Assembly: GCA_041592135.1 (NCBI GenBank)
Contig: JBFHQR010000077.1
Strand: one strand, 5' to 3'
Length of the DNA stretch: 10,587 nucleotides
Origin: Porticoccus sp041592135
GTDB taxonomy: Bacteria; Pseudomonadota; Gammaproteobacteria; Pseudomonadales; Porticoccaceae
Positions within the stretch are counted from its first letter, which is position 1. The number at the start of each line of letters is the position of its first letter. Under the pieces are notes generated by a model. That model saw nothing but the letters and a program-made list of their open reading frames with translations, had not been told where the DNA came from and ran no database searches. Of the stretch, positions 1-5,968 are shown piece by piece. Made by a program: the position numbers and the translations under genes.

Positions 1-57
1 CAAGGTCGGCTCCTGGAACTCCTCCCAGTCTGCAAAAACGAAGACTTCGGTGCTCAT
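1..57 (-). CDS. hipA: HipA-family toxin kinase, N-terminal fragment cut by window edge
   Basis: Nineteen codons are visible, reading MSTEVFVFADWEEFQEPTL, before the gene runs off the left edge. This matches the start of the N-terminal subdomain of HipA-family serine/threonine kinases, the toxin half of type II HipBA modules. The family phosphorylates translation factors or aminoacyl-tRNA synthetases and induces growth arrest; the target here cannot be known. The ATG follows a good ribosome binding site (AGAGGGGA on the minus strand) in the 16-base gap after the upstream antitoxin stop codon, so the two genes form an antitoxin-first operon. Catalytic residues lie outside the window, so integrity of the kinase cannot be judged. 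Identity rests on the short N-terminus plus the HipB-like neighbour. Confidence 0.75.
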   Translation of the reverse strand, partial: MSTEVFVFADWEEFQEPTL

Positions 58-73
58 GGCTATTCCCCTCTGC

Positions 74-415
74 TCAAGGCTTTGCCCTGGACTTCTTGTC
101 CATCAGTTTGATGTCCTGGAGCTTGCGACCCAGTTCATCGTCCAGCGCGACTTTGGCAAAGTCACCGGCCAGCCCCAGGACGCTGAGCACGGCAAGGTAA
201 TGGCCGATTGAAACGCTGGGGTCTCCTTTTTCGATTTTGCGAATGGTTAGGCGGCTGAGCCCCGTTCGCTCGGAAATCAAAACCTGGGTATAACCTCTGC
301 GCTTACATGCCAGCTTGATATTCTCGCCAAGCTGTTCCAATAGGCGTTGATTCCTGGGAAAGACGACAGCAGATCGGCCCTTTTCCTGTTTTTTACTGAT
401 CACAATAGCTACCAA
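74..415 (-). CDS. hipB: HipB-like XRE-family antitoxin and autorepressor
   Basis: A 113-residue protein with a Cro/C1-type helix-turn-helix at about residues 30-86. It has the recognisable GENIKLA entry, the Q44/S48 to R59/K60 helix-turn-helix core and IEKGDPSVSIGHYLAVL. The tail DDELGRKLQDIKL is typical of HipB partners of HipA kinases. It should bind and neutralise HipA and repress its own operon. hipA follows 16 bases downstream in the same direction. The longest frame starts at a TTG (413-415); a GTG at 401-403 is an alternative giving 109 residues. Neither has a clear Shine-Dalgarno sequence, and no ATG exists near the N-terminus, so the start is uncertain. A promoter and several repeated TGGTAACTATAGT-like sites lie just upstream and fit autoregulation. 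Family assignment is firm; operator assignment is inferred. Confidence 0.85.
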   Translation of the reverse strand: MVAIVISKKQEKGRSAVVFPRNQRLLEQLGENIKLACKRRGYTQVLISERTGLSRLTIRKIEKGDPSVSIGHYLAVLSVLGLAGDFAKVALDDELGRKLQDIKLMDKKSRAKP

Positions 416-510
416 ATAGTCTAAAAATGGTAATTATAGTGCTCACCGCGGTTTTTTCAACTATGGTGGTTTCTATAGTTACCAAAATATCAAATAAAGG
501 TAACTGTAAG
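402..510. repeat. Cluster of TGGTAACTATAGT-like 13-bp motifs, probable HipB operators
   Basis: Four copies lie in both orientations: 428-440 (+, TGGTAATTATAGT), 472-484 (-, TGGTAACTATAGA), 498-510 (+, AGGTAACTGTAAG) and 402-414 (-, TGGTAGCTATTGT). A fifth, shorter match is at 615-624 (-, TGGTAACTAC). AACTAT (459-464) and ATAGTT (475-480) also form an inverted repeat beside the -35 element. Placement over and around the hipB promoter suggests operators for the HTH antitoxin. The sequences are seen directly; the binding protein is inferred. Confidence 0.6.
433..460 (-). promoter_or_regulatory. Predicted sigma70 promoter of hipBA
   Basis: On the minus strand TTGAAA (455-460) is followed after 16 bases by a consensus TATAAT (433-438). 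Transcription would begin near 426, leaving a leader of only about 11 bases to the TTG start or 23 to the GTG start. One copy of the repeated motif (428-440) covers the -10 element, so a bound repressor would block RNA polymerase. Confidence 0.7.
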
Positions 511-626
511 TGCCATATAAGCTATAAGGCATCGTTCTAGATGGGTTGTGTGAGGCGGCGTTTGGCGCACGGTAGTTCGCAAGCCTATCTCTATAAATCC
601 TACGCAGCAGAAGCGTAGTTACCATT

Positions 627-905
627 ATGTGGGTAGGGTGGCCGTGGCTCCTTGTCGTCCGGACGGGCGAAGATGTCTTCATCGCAAAATACGGGTCTAA
701 TGCTCAAGTTAGCGCTGTTGCCGAGTCAGTAATAGCACAAAGCGAGCCACCAGCAAGCCTGAGTGTGGATGAACAAAAATTTTATATGCATTTGTTAGAT
801 CAGAAAAAAGGGTGCTTGGAGCAAGAGTATCTGCCTCAAACTGAAATTCATAAAGCACTGTTGGGCTGGTTAGGTAGGTTGGGAGCCATGTGTCCGGAAG
901 TTTAG
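627..905 (+). CDS. Small orphan ORF of unknown function, possibly a gene remnant
   Basis: A 92-codon frame that I do not recognise. The N-terminal part (MWVGWPWLLVV) looks non-native. From about residue 44 onward the composition is protein-like, with a run around SLSVDEQKFYMHLLDQKKG that would form amphipathic helices. No Shine-Dalgarno sequence precedes the ATG, and one of the repeated TGGTAACTA motifs lies 2 bases upstream of it. A second frame opens at 671 (ATG, 19 codons to a TAA), so a frameshifted gene is possible. It is AT-richer than the core genes to its right. It lies between hipBA and tRNA-Leu, pointing toward the bidirectional terminator at 942-980. It may be an accessory gene, a decayed remnant or chance. 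Confidence 0.35.
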   Translation: MWVGWPWLLVVRTGEDVFIAKYGSNAQVSAVAESVIAQSEPPASLSVDEQKFYMHLLDQKKGCLEQEYLPQTEIHKALLGWLGRLGAMCPEV

Positions 906-941
906 ATTGGGCGCACTTGGGTGATGCTCGGGCACAAAAGA

Positions 942-980
942 AAAAAGGCCGATTCCCTCTTCTTGGATATCGGCCTTTTT
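942..980. terminator. Bidirectional intrinsic terminator downstream of tRNA-Leu
   Basis: AAAAAGGCCGAT (942-953) pairs perfectly with ATCGGCCTTTTT (969-980) around a 15-base loop. Both strands end the stem in a T run. On the minus strand it lies about 40 bases after the tRNA 3' end and should terminate that transcript. On the plus strand it would stop transcription from the small ORF ending at 905. Confidence 0.85.
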
Positions 981-1018
981 GATAGCAGTTTTATATTTAA
1001 AATCAACTGCTTAATGTA

Positions 1019-1105
1019 TGGTGCCCAGGAGAGGACTTGAACCTCCACGACCGTAAGGCCACTAGCACCTGAAGCTAGCGCGTCTACCAGTTCCGCCACC
1101 TGGGC
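1019..1105 (-). tRNA. tRNA-Leu, anticodon CAG
   Basis: An 87-base class II tRNA on the minus strand with the CCA end encoded (1019-1021). The acceptor stem GCCCAGG (1099-1105) pairs with CCTGGGC (from 1023-1029). The D-arm sequence GGCGGAACTGGTAGACGC is typical of bacterial tRNA-Leu. The anticodon stem CTAGC/GCTAG encloses a TTCAGGT loop, giving anticodon CAG for CUG codons. A long variable arm and a GGTTCAAGTCC T-loop follow. It is transcribed alone, with its own promoter at 1144-1172 and terminator at 942-980. Confidence 0.97.
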
Positions 1106-1143
1106 TTTCTGAGAAGCAGTGGCTGCTCCGTCAGAGGTGGCGA

Positions 1144-1172
1144 ACTATAGTGACCGCGATGCGGATTGTCAA
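1144..1172 (-). promoter_or_regulatory. Strong sigma70 promoter of tRNA-Leu
   Basis: On the minus strand a perfect TTGACA (1167-1172) is separated by exactly 17 bases from TATAGT (1144-1149). The bases after the -10 element are C-rich, as in stable-RNA promoters under stringent control. The tRNA 5' leader would be about 30 bases and contains a small hairpin (AGCAG/CTGCT, 1115-1127). Confidence 0.85.
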
Positions 1173-1636
1173 TTCTCGGAATTAAAATTCTTCTTCAATA
1201 AAGTCCTCGGGTTGAACCGCGTTTTCGTGAAGGGTCGGAAACCGACAAGGGGTCTGTTTTGAAGCGGGGCGGACAGTTCGGGTTGTGCGGCCTGGGGGCG
1301 ACGTTTGGCCGCCGACAACAAGTGTGTGGACACCCGGGGGGCGCTGAATGGTCCGAGCCGGTTTTCGATTAGCGCCGCCGCGGCAAAGTTGTTGCAGAGT
1401 TAGTGGCCGGTCTCCTCTGGCCCTGATTCAGGTCAATAAAGCGCCATATTGCGCGATTAACAGCACATGTTGTCTATCCTTGGTATTACCATAGGAGGTA
1501 TTGGCTAGCGCCCGGTAATGGCTGCCCCATAAAAGCATATACATGGTACGAAAATCATTGGTCTGATACGGTTGATATGTTTTTATGTGGAGCAAATCCC
1601 TTCGGGTTTAACCCCGTTACCTCTCAGAGAGCATAA
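1173..1636. other. 464-bp non-coding region upstream of rnr
   Basis: No supported gene is present. What can be seen: a small hairpin GTCGG-AAA-CCGAC (1234-1246); GCGGCC (1287-1292) with its complement GGCCGC (1307-1312); an FNR-like site (1423-1436); a perfect palindrome TGGTATTACCA (1481-1491); an orphan AGGAGG (1493-1498); and a CCCTTCGGG mini-hairpin shortly before the rnr start. No convincing sigma70 promoter for rnr was found. An open frame without a start codon on the minus strand (1182-1427) is treated as chance. Confidence 0.6.
1423..1436. promoter_or_regulatory. Possible FNR/ANR-type binding site upstream of rnr
   Basis: CTGATTCAGGTCAA matches the TTGAT-N4-GTCAA form of the FNR/ANR/CRP-type consensus in nine of ten defined positions. 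It lies about 200 bases before the rnr start. Without a mapped promoter its role is unproven, and a single match of this kind can occur by chance. Confidence 0.3.
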
Positions 1637-4102
1637 ATGAAAAAACATGTTCGTAATGACCCCTTCGCCGACCGCGAGGCCGCCAAGTACGATCGCCCTG
1701 TCCCCAGCCGTGAATATATCCTCGATTTTCTAACTGACAGTGTGGGCCCGATGACCCACGAAGAGCTGTGCGCCGAGTTTGGTCTTAAGGACGAGGACGC
1801 CCAGGAGGCGCTGCGCCGGCGGCTGGCGGCCATGGAGCGCGATGGCCAGGCGGTTCGCAACCGTCGCAATGCCTACGGTCCCCTGGACAAGATGAACCTG
1901 ATCAAGGGCCGGGTGGTCGGACACCCCGAGGGATTCGGGTTCGTCGTGCCCACCCACGGTGGCGATGACCTGTTCCTCTCCAGTCGGCAGATGCGCCGGG
2001 TGATGGATGGCGACGAGGTGCTGGTGCGGGTAGCCGGCTGGGATCGTCGCGGTCGCCCGGAGGGCTCTATCGTCGATGTGGTCGAACACCATACCAGTTC
2101 CCTGGTGGGCCGCTATTTTGTGGAGAGCGGTATCCATTTTGTGCGCCCGGACAATCCGCGGGTGACCCAGGATATTATGATTCCCGCAGATCAGCGTGCC
2201 AATGTCGAGCCGGGGCAGATCGTGGTGGTGGAGATCACCACCTATCCCAGTCGCCATAACCTGCCCGCCGGGCGGGTGGTACAGGTGTTGGGCGATCACC
2301 TGGCGCCGGGAATGGAAATCGACATCGCCATTCACAACTACGGCATTCCCCACAAATGGCCGGAATCGGTCGTCGCTGAAGCCGAGGCCATTCCCGCCGA
2401 AGTGGAGCGGGGCGATACGGCCCACCGGGTCGATCTGCGCGAGTTGCCCTTTGTCACCATCGATGGCGAAGATGCCCGGGATTTCGACGATGCGGTCTAC
2501 TGTGAGCCCCGCCGCAACGGTTGGCGGCTGCTGGTGGCCATCGCCGATGTTTCACATTATGTGAATGTCGGCAGCCCGCTGGACCGGGAGGCCTATCAAC
2601 GCGGTAACTCCGTCTACTTTCCCCAGTACGTGGTGCCGATGCTGCCGGAGAAACTCTCCAACGGCCTCTGTTCACTGAATCCCCATGTGGATCGCCTGAC
2701 CATGGTCTGCGACATGTGCCTGGATGACAGTGGCAATATCGTTAAATTCCAGTTCTATGAGGCGATCATCCACTCCCACGGTCGACTCACCTATACCCAG
2801 GTGGCGGCCATGGTGGCCCAGCGCGGTGACCGGGATAGCGGCGTGCGCAAACAGTTTCACGCGCTGACCGCCCACGTGGACCATCTCCACGCACTCTACC
2901 TGATGCTGCTGCAGTCCCGCGAGGTGCGCGGAGCCATTGATTTCGACAGCCAGGAAACCCGTATCCTGTTCGACGCCGAACGCAAGATTCAGCAAATCAT
3001 TCCCTCGGAGCGCACCGAGGCGCACCGCCTGATTGAGGAGTGCATGCTGTGCGCCAATGTCTGCGCTGCGAGCTTGTTGCAGAAGAACAGGCTGACGGGA
3101 CTGTATCGGGTGCACGGCGGGCCGCGCACGGCAAAGCTGGCGGATCTGCGGGAGTTTCTCGGTGAACTGGGGCTTGGGCTGCCCGGTGGTGACGAACCCA
3201 CCCCAAAAGATTTTCAGCGGGTGCTGCTGCAGGTGGCGGGTCGCCCGGATGCCGGGGTGATCCAGACGGTGGTGCTGCGCACCATGAACCAGGCGGTCTA
3301 CTCCCCGGATAATGAAGGTCACTTCGGTTTGAATTATCCGGCCTATACCCATTTCACCTCGCCGATTCGGCGCTACCCCGATCTGCTGGTACACCGCGCC
3401 ATCCGCTATCTGATTCGCAAGGGTGGCCGGGTCAGTTTTGTCAAGAAAGTGGAGGGCGCGCCGTCCCTGCCGACTGCCCAGATCTACCCCTATGATGAAA
3501 GCTGGATGAGCTCGGCGGGGGAACACTGTTCCATGACCGAGCGACGGGCCGATGAGGCCACCCGCGATGTGGTGAACTGGCTGAAATGCGAGTACCTGCT
3601 GTCCCGGGTTGGCGAGGAATACGATGGGGTGGTGGTATCGGTCACCGGCTTCGGCCTGTTCGTGCAGCTCAGCGAGTTGTTCATCGAAGGCCTGGTACAT
3701 ATCACCGGACTACCGAAGGATTACTATTACCACGAAGCGGCACACCATCGCCTGATCGGTGAGCGCACCAAACGGGTGTTTGGCCTGGGTGACAAGTTGC
3801 GCGTGCGGGTGAGCCGGGTGGACCTGGATGAGCGCAAGATCGATTTCGATCTGGTGGAAGACGGCCGCAGGAAAGCCAAAAAGGGTGTCCCCGTCAGCCC
3901 CAAGGCCCTGGAGCTGGCCGCTGAACATGAGCAGGTGCGGGCCAAGAAGCACTCTCGCGCCAAGAAGCGGGCCGCCTCGGGAGCGGCCCCTGGAGCAACC
4001 ACGGCAAAGGCCTCAGCTCCTGCCGGAAAACTGGCCAAGCCGGGGCGGACCGGCAAGCCATCCGGAGCCAGACGGCGCAAACCGCCAACCAAAAAACGCT
4101 AG
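1637..4102 (+). CDS. rnr: Ribonuclease R, 3'-5' exoribonuclease
   Basis: This 821-residue protein matches the usual RNase R length (E. coli 813). It degrades structured RNA processively from the 3' end and takes part in mRNA decay, rRNA quality control and trans-translation. Domains in order: N-terminal winged helix (about 23-85), two cold-shock/OB domains (about 88-250), RNB catalytic domain (about 265-600), S1 domain (about 659-740) and a basic Lys/Arg/Ala-rich tail (about 745-821). The catalytic acidic cluster DGEDARDFDD is intact, with D276, D282, D284 and D285 offset by four from the E. coli residues. The RNB signature HFTSPIRRYPDL is at 572-583. The ATG at 1637 follows AGAGAG at good spacing. 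rlmB follows after 27 bases, the usual rnr-rlmB arrangement; nsrR, which precedes rnr in E. coli, is absent. Confidence 0.97.
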   Translation: MKKHVRNDPFADREAAKYDRPVPSREYILDFLTDSVGPMTHEELCAEFGLKDEDAQEALRRRLAAMERDGQAVRNRRNAYGPLDKMNLIKGRVVGHPEGFGFVVPTHGGDDLFLSSRQMRRVMDGDEVLVRVAGWDRRGRPEGSIVDVVEHHTSSLVGRYFVESGIHFVRPDNPRVTQDIMIPADQRANVEPGQIVVVEITTYPSRHNLPAGRVVQVLGDHLAPGMEIDIAIHNYGIPHKWPESVVAEAEAIPAEVERGDTAHRVDLRELPFVTIDGEDARDFDDAVYCEPRRNGWRLLVAIADVSHYVNVGSPLDREAYQRGNSVYFPQYVVPMLPEKLSNGLCSLNPHVDRLTMVCDMCLDDSGNIVKFQFYEAIIHSHGRLTYTQVAAMVAQRGDRDSGVRKQFHALTAHVDHLHALYLMLLQSREVRGAIDFDSQETRILFDAERKIQQIIPSERTEAHRLIEECMLCANVCAASLLQKNRLTGLYRVHGGPRTAKLADLREFLGELGLGLPGGDEPTPKDFQRVLLQVAGRPDAGVIQTVVLRTMNQAVYSPDNEGHFGLNYPAYTHFTSPIRRYPDLLVHRAIRYLIRKGGRVSFVKKVEGAPSLPTAQIYPYDESWMSSAGEHCSMTERRADEATRDVVNWLKCEYLLSRVGEEYDGVVVSVTGFGLFVQLSELFIEGLVHITGLPKDYYYHEAAHHRLIGERTKRVFGLGDKLRVRVSRVDLDERKIDFDLVEDGRRKAKKGVPVSPKALELAAEHEQVRAKKHSRAKKRAASGAAPGATTAKASAPAGKLAKPGRTGKPSGARRRKPPTKKR

Positions 4103-4129
4103 TTTAAGCATTTCTGACGGACAAAATTG

Positions 4130-4900
4130 ATGACATCAAAAGCGGGGCGCGGTGCCGTTGAGCGGGACCAGTGGATATTTGGCTTGCATTCGGTGCAGGC
4201 GGTATTAAAAACAACCGCGGACAAGGTTCGCGCACTCAAGGTGCTCAAGGGGCGCGAGGATCAGCGGCTGCAAAAAGTGTTGAATCTGGCGGAATTGAAC
4301 GGCATTCCGGTGACCCGGGTCAGCCGCACTGAACTCGATGCCCTGACAGAAGGCGAGGGCCGCCATCAGGGCGTAGCCGCGCTCTGCGAGAGTGGCCAGG
4401 TGCAGGATGAACACTATCTCGCCGCCCTGCTGGAGCAGTTGTCGGTGCCACCTTTTTTACTGGTGCTGGATGGTGTGACGGACCCCCACAACCTGGGGGC
4501 CTGTCTGCGCTCGGCGGATGCCGCCGGGGTGCAGGCGGTGATCGTGCCCAAGGACAACTCCGTCGGCTTGACCCCCACTGTGCAGAAAGTGGCCAGTGGT
4601 GCCGCCGAAACGGTGCCGCTGGTGGTGGTCACCAATCTGGCCCGCACCCTCAAGCAGCTTCAGGAGCGGGGTTTGTGGGTGGTGGGAACTGCCGGCGAGG
4701 CTGAGCAACTGGTGTACGAAGCCGACCTCAAAGGGCCGCTGGTGCTGGTAATGGGGGCGGAGGAAAAAGGACTGCGACGTTTGACCCGCGAACATTGCGA
4801 CTCGCTGGTGAAGTTGCCCATGGCCGGGGCTGTGAGCAGCCTGAATGTCTCTGTCGCCGCGGGTATCTGCCTGTTCGAGGCGGTTCGCCAGCGGCGATGA
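4130..4900 (+). CDS. rlmB: 23S rRNA (guanosine-2'-O)-methyltransferase RlmB
   Basis: A 256-residue SPOUT-class (SpoU/TrmH) enzyme that transfers a methyl group from S-adenosylmethionine to the 2'-OH of G2251 (E. coli numbering) in the 23S rRNA P-loop. The N-terminal substrate-binding domain begins with IFGLHSVQAVLK. The three SpoU motifs are all present: DGVTDPHNLGACLRSADAAG, LVMGAEEKGLRR and LPMAGAVSSLNVSVAAG, the last two forming the knotted cofactor site. I chose the ATG at 4130 over the in-frame TTG just before it; the ribosome binding site (GACGGAC) is weak, so translation may partly depend on rnr. The stop codon overlaps the next gene's start in an ATGA arrangement. The family is certain; RlmB rather than another TrmH paralogue is supported by the rnr linkage. 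Confidence 0.95.
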   Translation: MTSKAGRGAVERDQWIFGLHSVQAVLKTTADKVRALKVLKGREDQRLQKVLNLAELNGIPVTRVSRTELDALTEGEGRHQGVAALCESGQVQDEHYLAALLEQLSVPPFLLVLDGVTDPHNLGACLRSADAAGVQAVIVPKDNSVGLTPTVQKVASGAAETVPLVVVTNLARTLKQLQERGLWVVGTAGEAEQLVYEADLKGPLVLVMGAEEKGLRRLTREHCDSLVKLPMAGAVSSLNVSVAAGICLFEAVRQRR

Positions 4901-5598
4901 CCATGGGGCGCGACGAGTTTGGCGAAAACGTCAGTGACCGACCCGGTCAAAGGCTGACCGAGCGGGTCATCCAGAACAACCGCGCGGCCACCCGCAACCT
5001 GGTGTTAAATCTGCCCAATGTCATCAGTGCTCTGCGGGTGGCCATGATGCCGGTACTGGTGTTGCTGGCGCTGGAACACAAAATCAATGGGTTTTTGTGG
5101 GTGTTGGCGCTGACCCTGTTCAGCGATGGAATCGACGGTTATCTGGCGAGGCGCCTGGGACAGGTGACCGAACTGGGTACCCGCCTGGACAGCTGGGCTG
5201 ATCTCAGCACCTATGCGGCCATGTTGCTGGGGTTGAAAGTGCTGTGGCCCGATCTCTTTGCCAGCGAATCAAATTATCTGGTGGTGGCCTTCAGTGCCTG
5301 GCTGGTGCCCTTGCTGGTGTGCCTGGCGCGTTTCCGGCGATTGCCCTGTTATCACACCGTTTCCGCCAAGCTGGCGGCCATCATGCTGGCGCCGGCCTAC
5401 TTTGTCGCGGTGATCTGGGGCGATGCGCTGTGCTTTCGCGGGGTGCTGTTGTTTTACCTGTGGGTCGCGTTCGAGCAGGTGGTCATCACCTCCATGCTGC
5501 CCCGCTGGCAGGACAATGTGCCGGGCTTCTGGTGTGCCGCGGCCATTGCCCGGCAGAGCGGGCTGGTGGACATGGCGCCAGCCGAACTGCCGGACTAA
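4897..5598 (+). CDS. CDP-alcohol phosphatidyltransferase family membrane protein
   Basis: A 233-residue integral membrane enzyme that would join a CDP-activated lipid to an alcohol acceptor in phospholipid synthesis. The family motif D-x2-D-G-x2-A-R-x8-G-x3-D-x3-D is complete, at D77, D80, G81, A84, R85, G94, D98 and D102. Several hydrophobic segments surround it: about 45-60, 64-75, 106-118, 127-143 and three more near the C-terminus. The ATG at 4897 overlaps the rlmB stop (ATGA), which implies translational coupling; an ATG two codons later (4903) is possible. The acceptor alcohol cannot be read from the sequence. A PgsA-like (glycerol-3-phosphate) role is possible, but the soluble 30-residue N-terminal extension and the C-terminal region are not typical of PgsA, so no gene symbol is given. 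Confidence 0.85.
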   Translation: MTMGRDEFGENVSDRPGQRLTERVIQNNRAATRNLVLNLPNVISALRVAMMPVLVLLALEHKINGFLWVLALTLFSDGIDGYLARRLGQVTELGTRLDSWADLSTYAAMLLGLKVLWPDLFASESNYLVVAFSAWLVPLLVCLARFRRLPCYHTVSAKLAAIMLAPAYFVAVIWGDALCFRGVLLFYLWVAFEQVVITSMLPRWQDNVPGFWCAAAIARQSGLVDMAPAELPD

Positions 5599-5604
5599 AC
5601 CCGG

Positions 5605-5769
5605 TTATTTGAAGATACAGTGTTTGGTGAAATCTGCGGCTTCATTGGCGCTCCAGTCGCCCTTGGGTTTGTCCTTCATGTCATTGCACCAGGCCTCGCT
5701 GCCGACCTTGGCGCAGCCCGCCAGGGCCAGGGTGCCGAGGGCGATTAACAGCAGTGAAAATTTCTTCAT
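5605..5769 (-). CDS. DUF3012-family small lipoprotein
   Basis: A 54-residue protein with a lipoprotein signal peptide: MKK, a hydrophobic stretch and the lipobox L16-A-G-C19, so the mature lipoprotein is only about 36 residues. The mature part contains VGSEAWCNDMKDKPKGDW and a C-terminal DFTKHC, the conserved pattern of the DUF3012 family of small proteobacterial lipoproteins of unknown function. Two cysteines, C28 and C52, could form a disulphide in the periplasm. The start is fixed by an excellent Shine-Dalgarno sequence (AAAGGAG) about 7 bases upstream; a longer in-frame extension is not needed. It is convergent with the phosphatidyltransferase gene, with stop codons 6 bases apart. A TATCAT on the minus strand near 5805-5810 may be its -10 element, but no good -35 is seen. 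Confidence 0.85.
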   Translation of the reverse strand: MKKFSLLLIALGTLALAGCAKVGSEAWCNDMKDKPKGDWSANEAADFTKHCIFK

Positions 5770-5857
5770 TGTTGACTCCTTTGCAAAAATGGGCACAGCG
5801 GGCAATGATAGCCACTCTCGCCGATCAGTCCCAGTGCATAAGTGCCTGAATTTAACC

Positions 5858-5886
5858 TTGAAATCAGTGTGCCATCGCCGTAGAAT
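5858..5886 (+). promoter_or_regulatory. Sigma70 promoter of the rpsF operon
   Basis: TTGAAA (5858-5863) is followed after exactly 17 bases by TAGAAT (5881-5886). A GC-rich discriminator (GCCCGCCC) follows, as expected for a ribosomal-protein promoter subject to ppGpp control. Transcription would start near 5893, giving a leader of about 76 bases. Confidence 0.8.
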
Positions 5887-5893
5887 GCCCGCC

Positions 5894-5956
5894 CTTGATC
5901 CATCTGGGTCAAGACACTCCTTGCTGCACCGCATGGGGCGGGCAGCTTTTAACCCG
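5894..5956 (+). promoter_or_regulatory. Structured rpsF leader, candidate S6:S18 autoregulatory element
   Basis: Two hairpins are visible. CTTGATCC (5894-5901) pairs with GGGTCAAG (5906-5913) around ATCT. GCTGC (5923-5927) pairs with GCAGC (5942-5946), enclosing an A bulge and CCGC/GCGG (5929-5932 with 5938-5941). CGGG (5939-5942) could instead pair with CCCG (5953-5956), next to the Shine-Dalgarno AAGGAGG, so an alternative fold exists. rpsF leaders in many bacteria carry a motif with an exposed CCG that binds the S6:S18 dimer; position and the CCG fit, but the exact fold was not verified. Confidence 0.5.
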
Positions 5957-5968
5957 TAAGGAGGCACA

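Noticed and set aside
600..618. Inverted repeat CTACGC/GCGTAG
   Set aside because: Six-base arms with a 7-base loop and no T run; too short to call a terminator or operator.
479..682. Minus-strand 67-codon ORF upstream of hipB
   Set aside because: Composition is not protein-like, there is no ribosome site, and it overlaps the operator region and the plus-strand ORF.
902..1099. Minus-strand ORF beginning MAELVDALASGASG
   Set aside because: This is the familiar false ORF produced by translating a tRNA-Leu gene; the tRNA itself explains the sequence.
1182..1427. Open minus-strand frame ending in EDFIEEEF and a TAA
   Set aside because: The end looks protein-like, but the frame has no ATG, GTG or TTG start and the rest is Arg/Pro/Thr-rich without family resemblance. 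An 81-codon open frame is unremarkable in GC-rich DNA.
2672..3700. Long minus-strand ORF (342 codons) opposite rnr
   Set aside because: It lies wholly antisense to the RNB domain of RNase R, is His/Gln-rich as expected for a codon shadow, and resembles no family.
5933..5959. Eight-codon leader ORF (MGRAAFNP) ending just before the rpsF ribosome site
   Set aside because: There is no Shine-Dalgarno before its ATG, and the ATG lies in the loop of a leader hairpin; more likely chance within structured RNA.
5605..5967. 120-codon version of the DUF3012 ORF
   Set aside because: The extra N-terminus hides the signal peptide and runs back over the rpsF promoter and leader; the internal ATG at 5767-5769 has the Shine-Dalgarno and fits the family.
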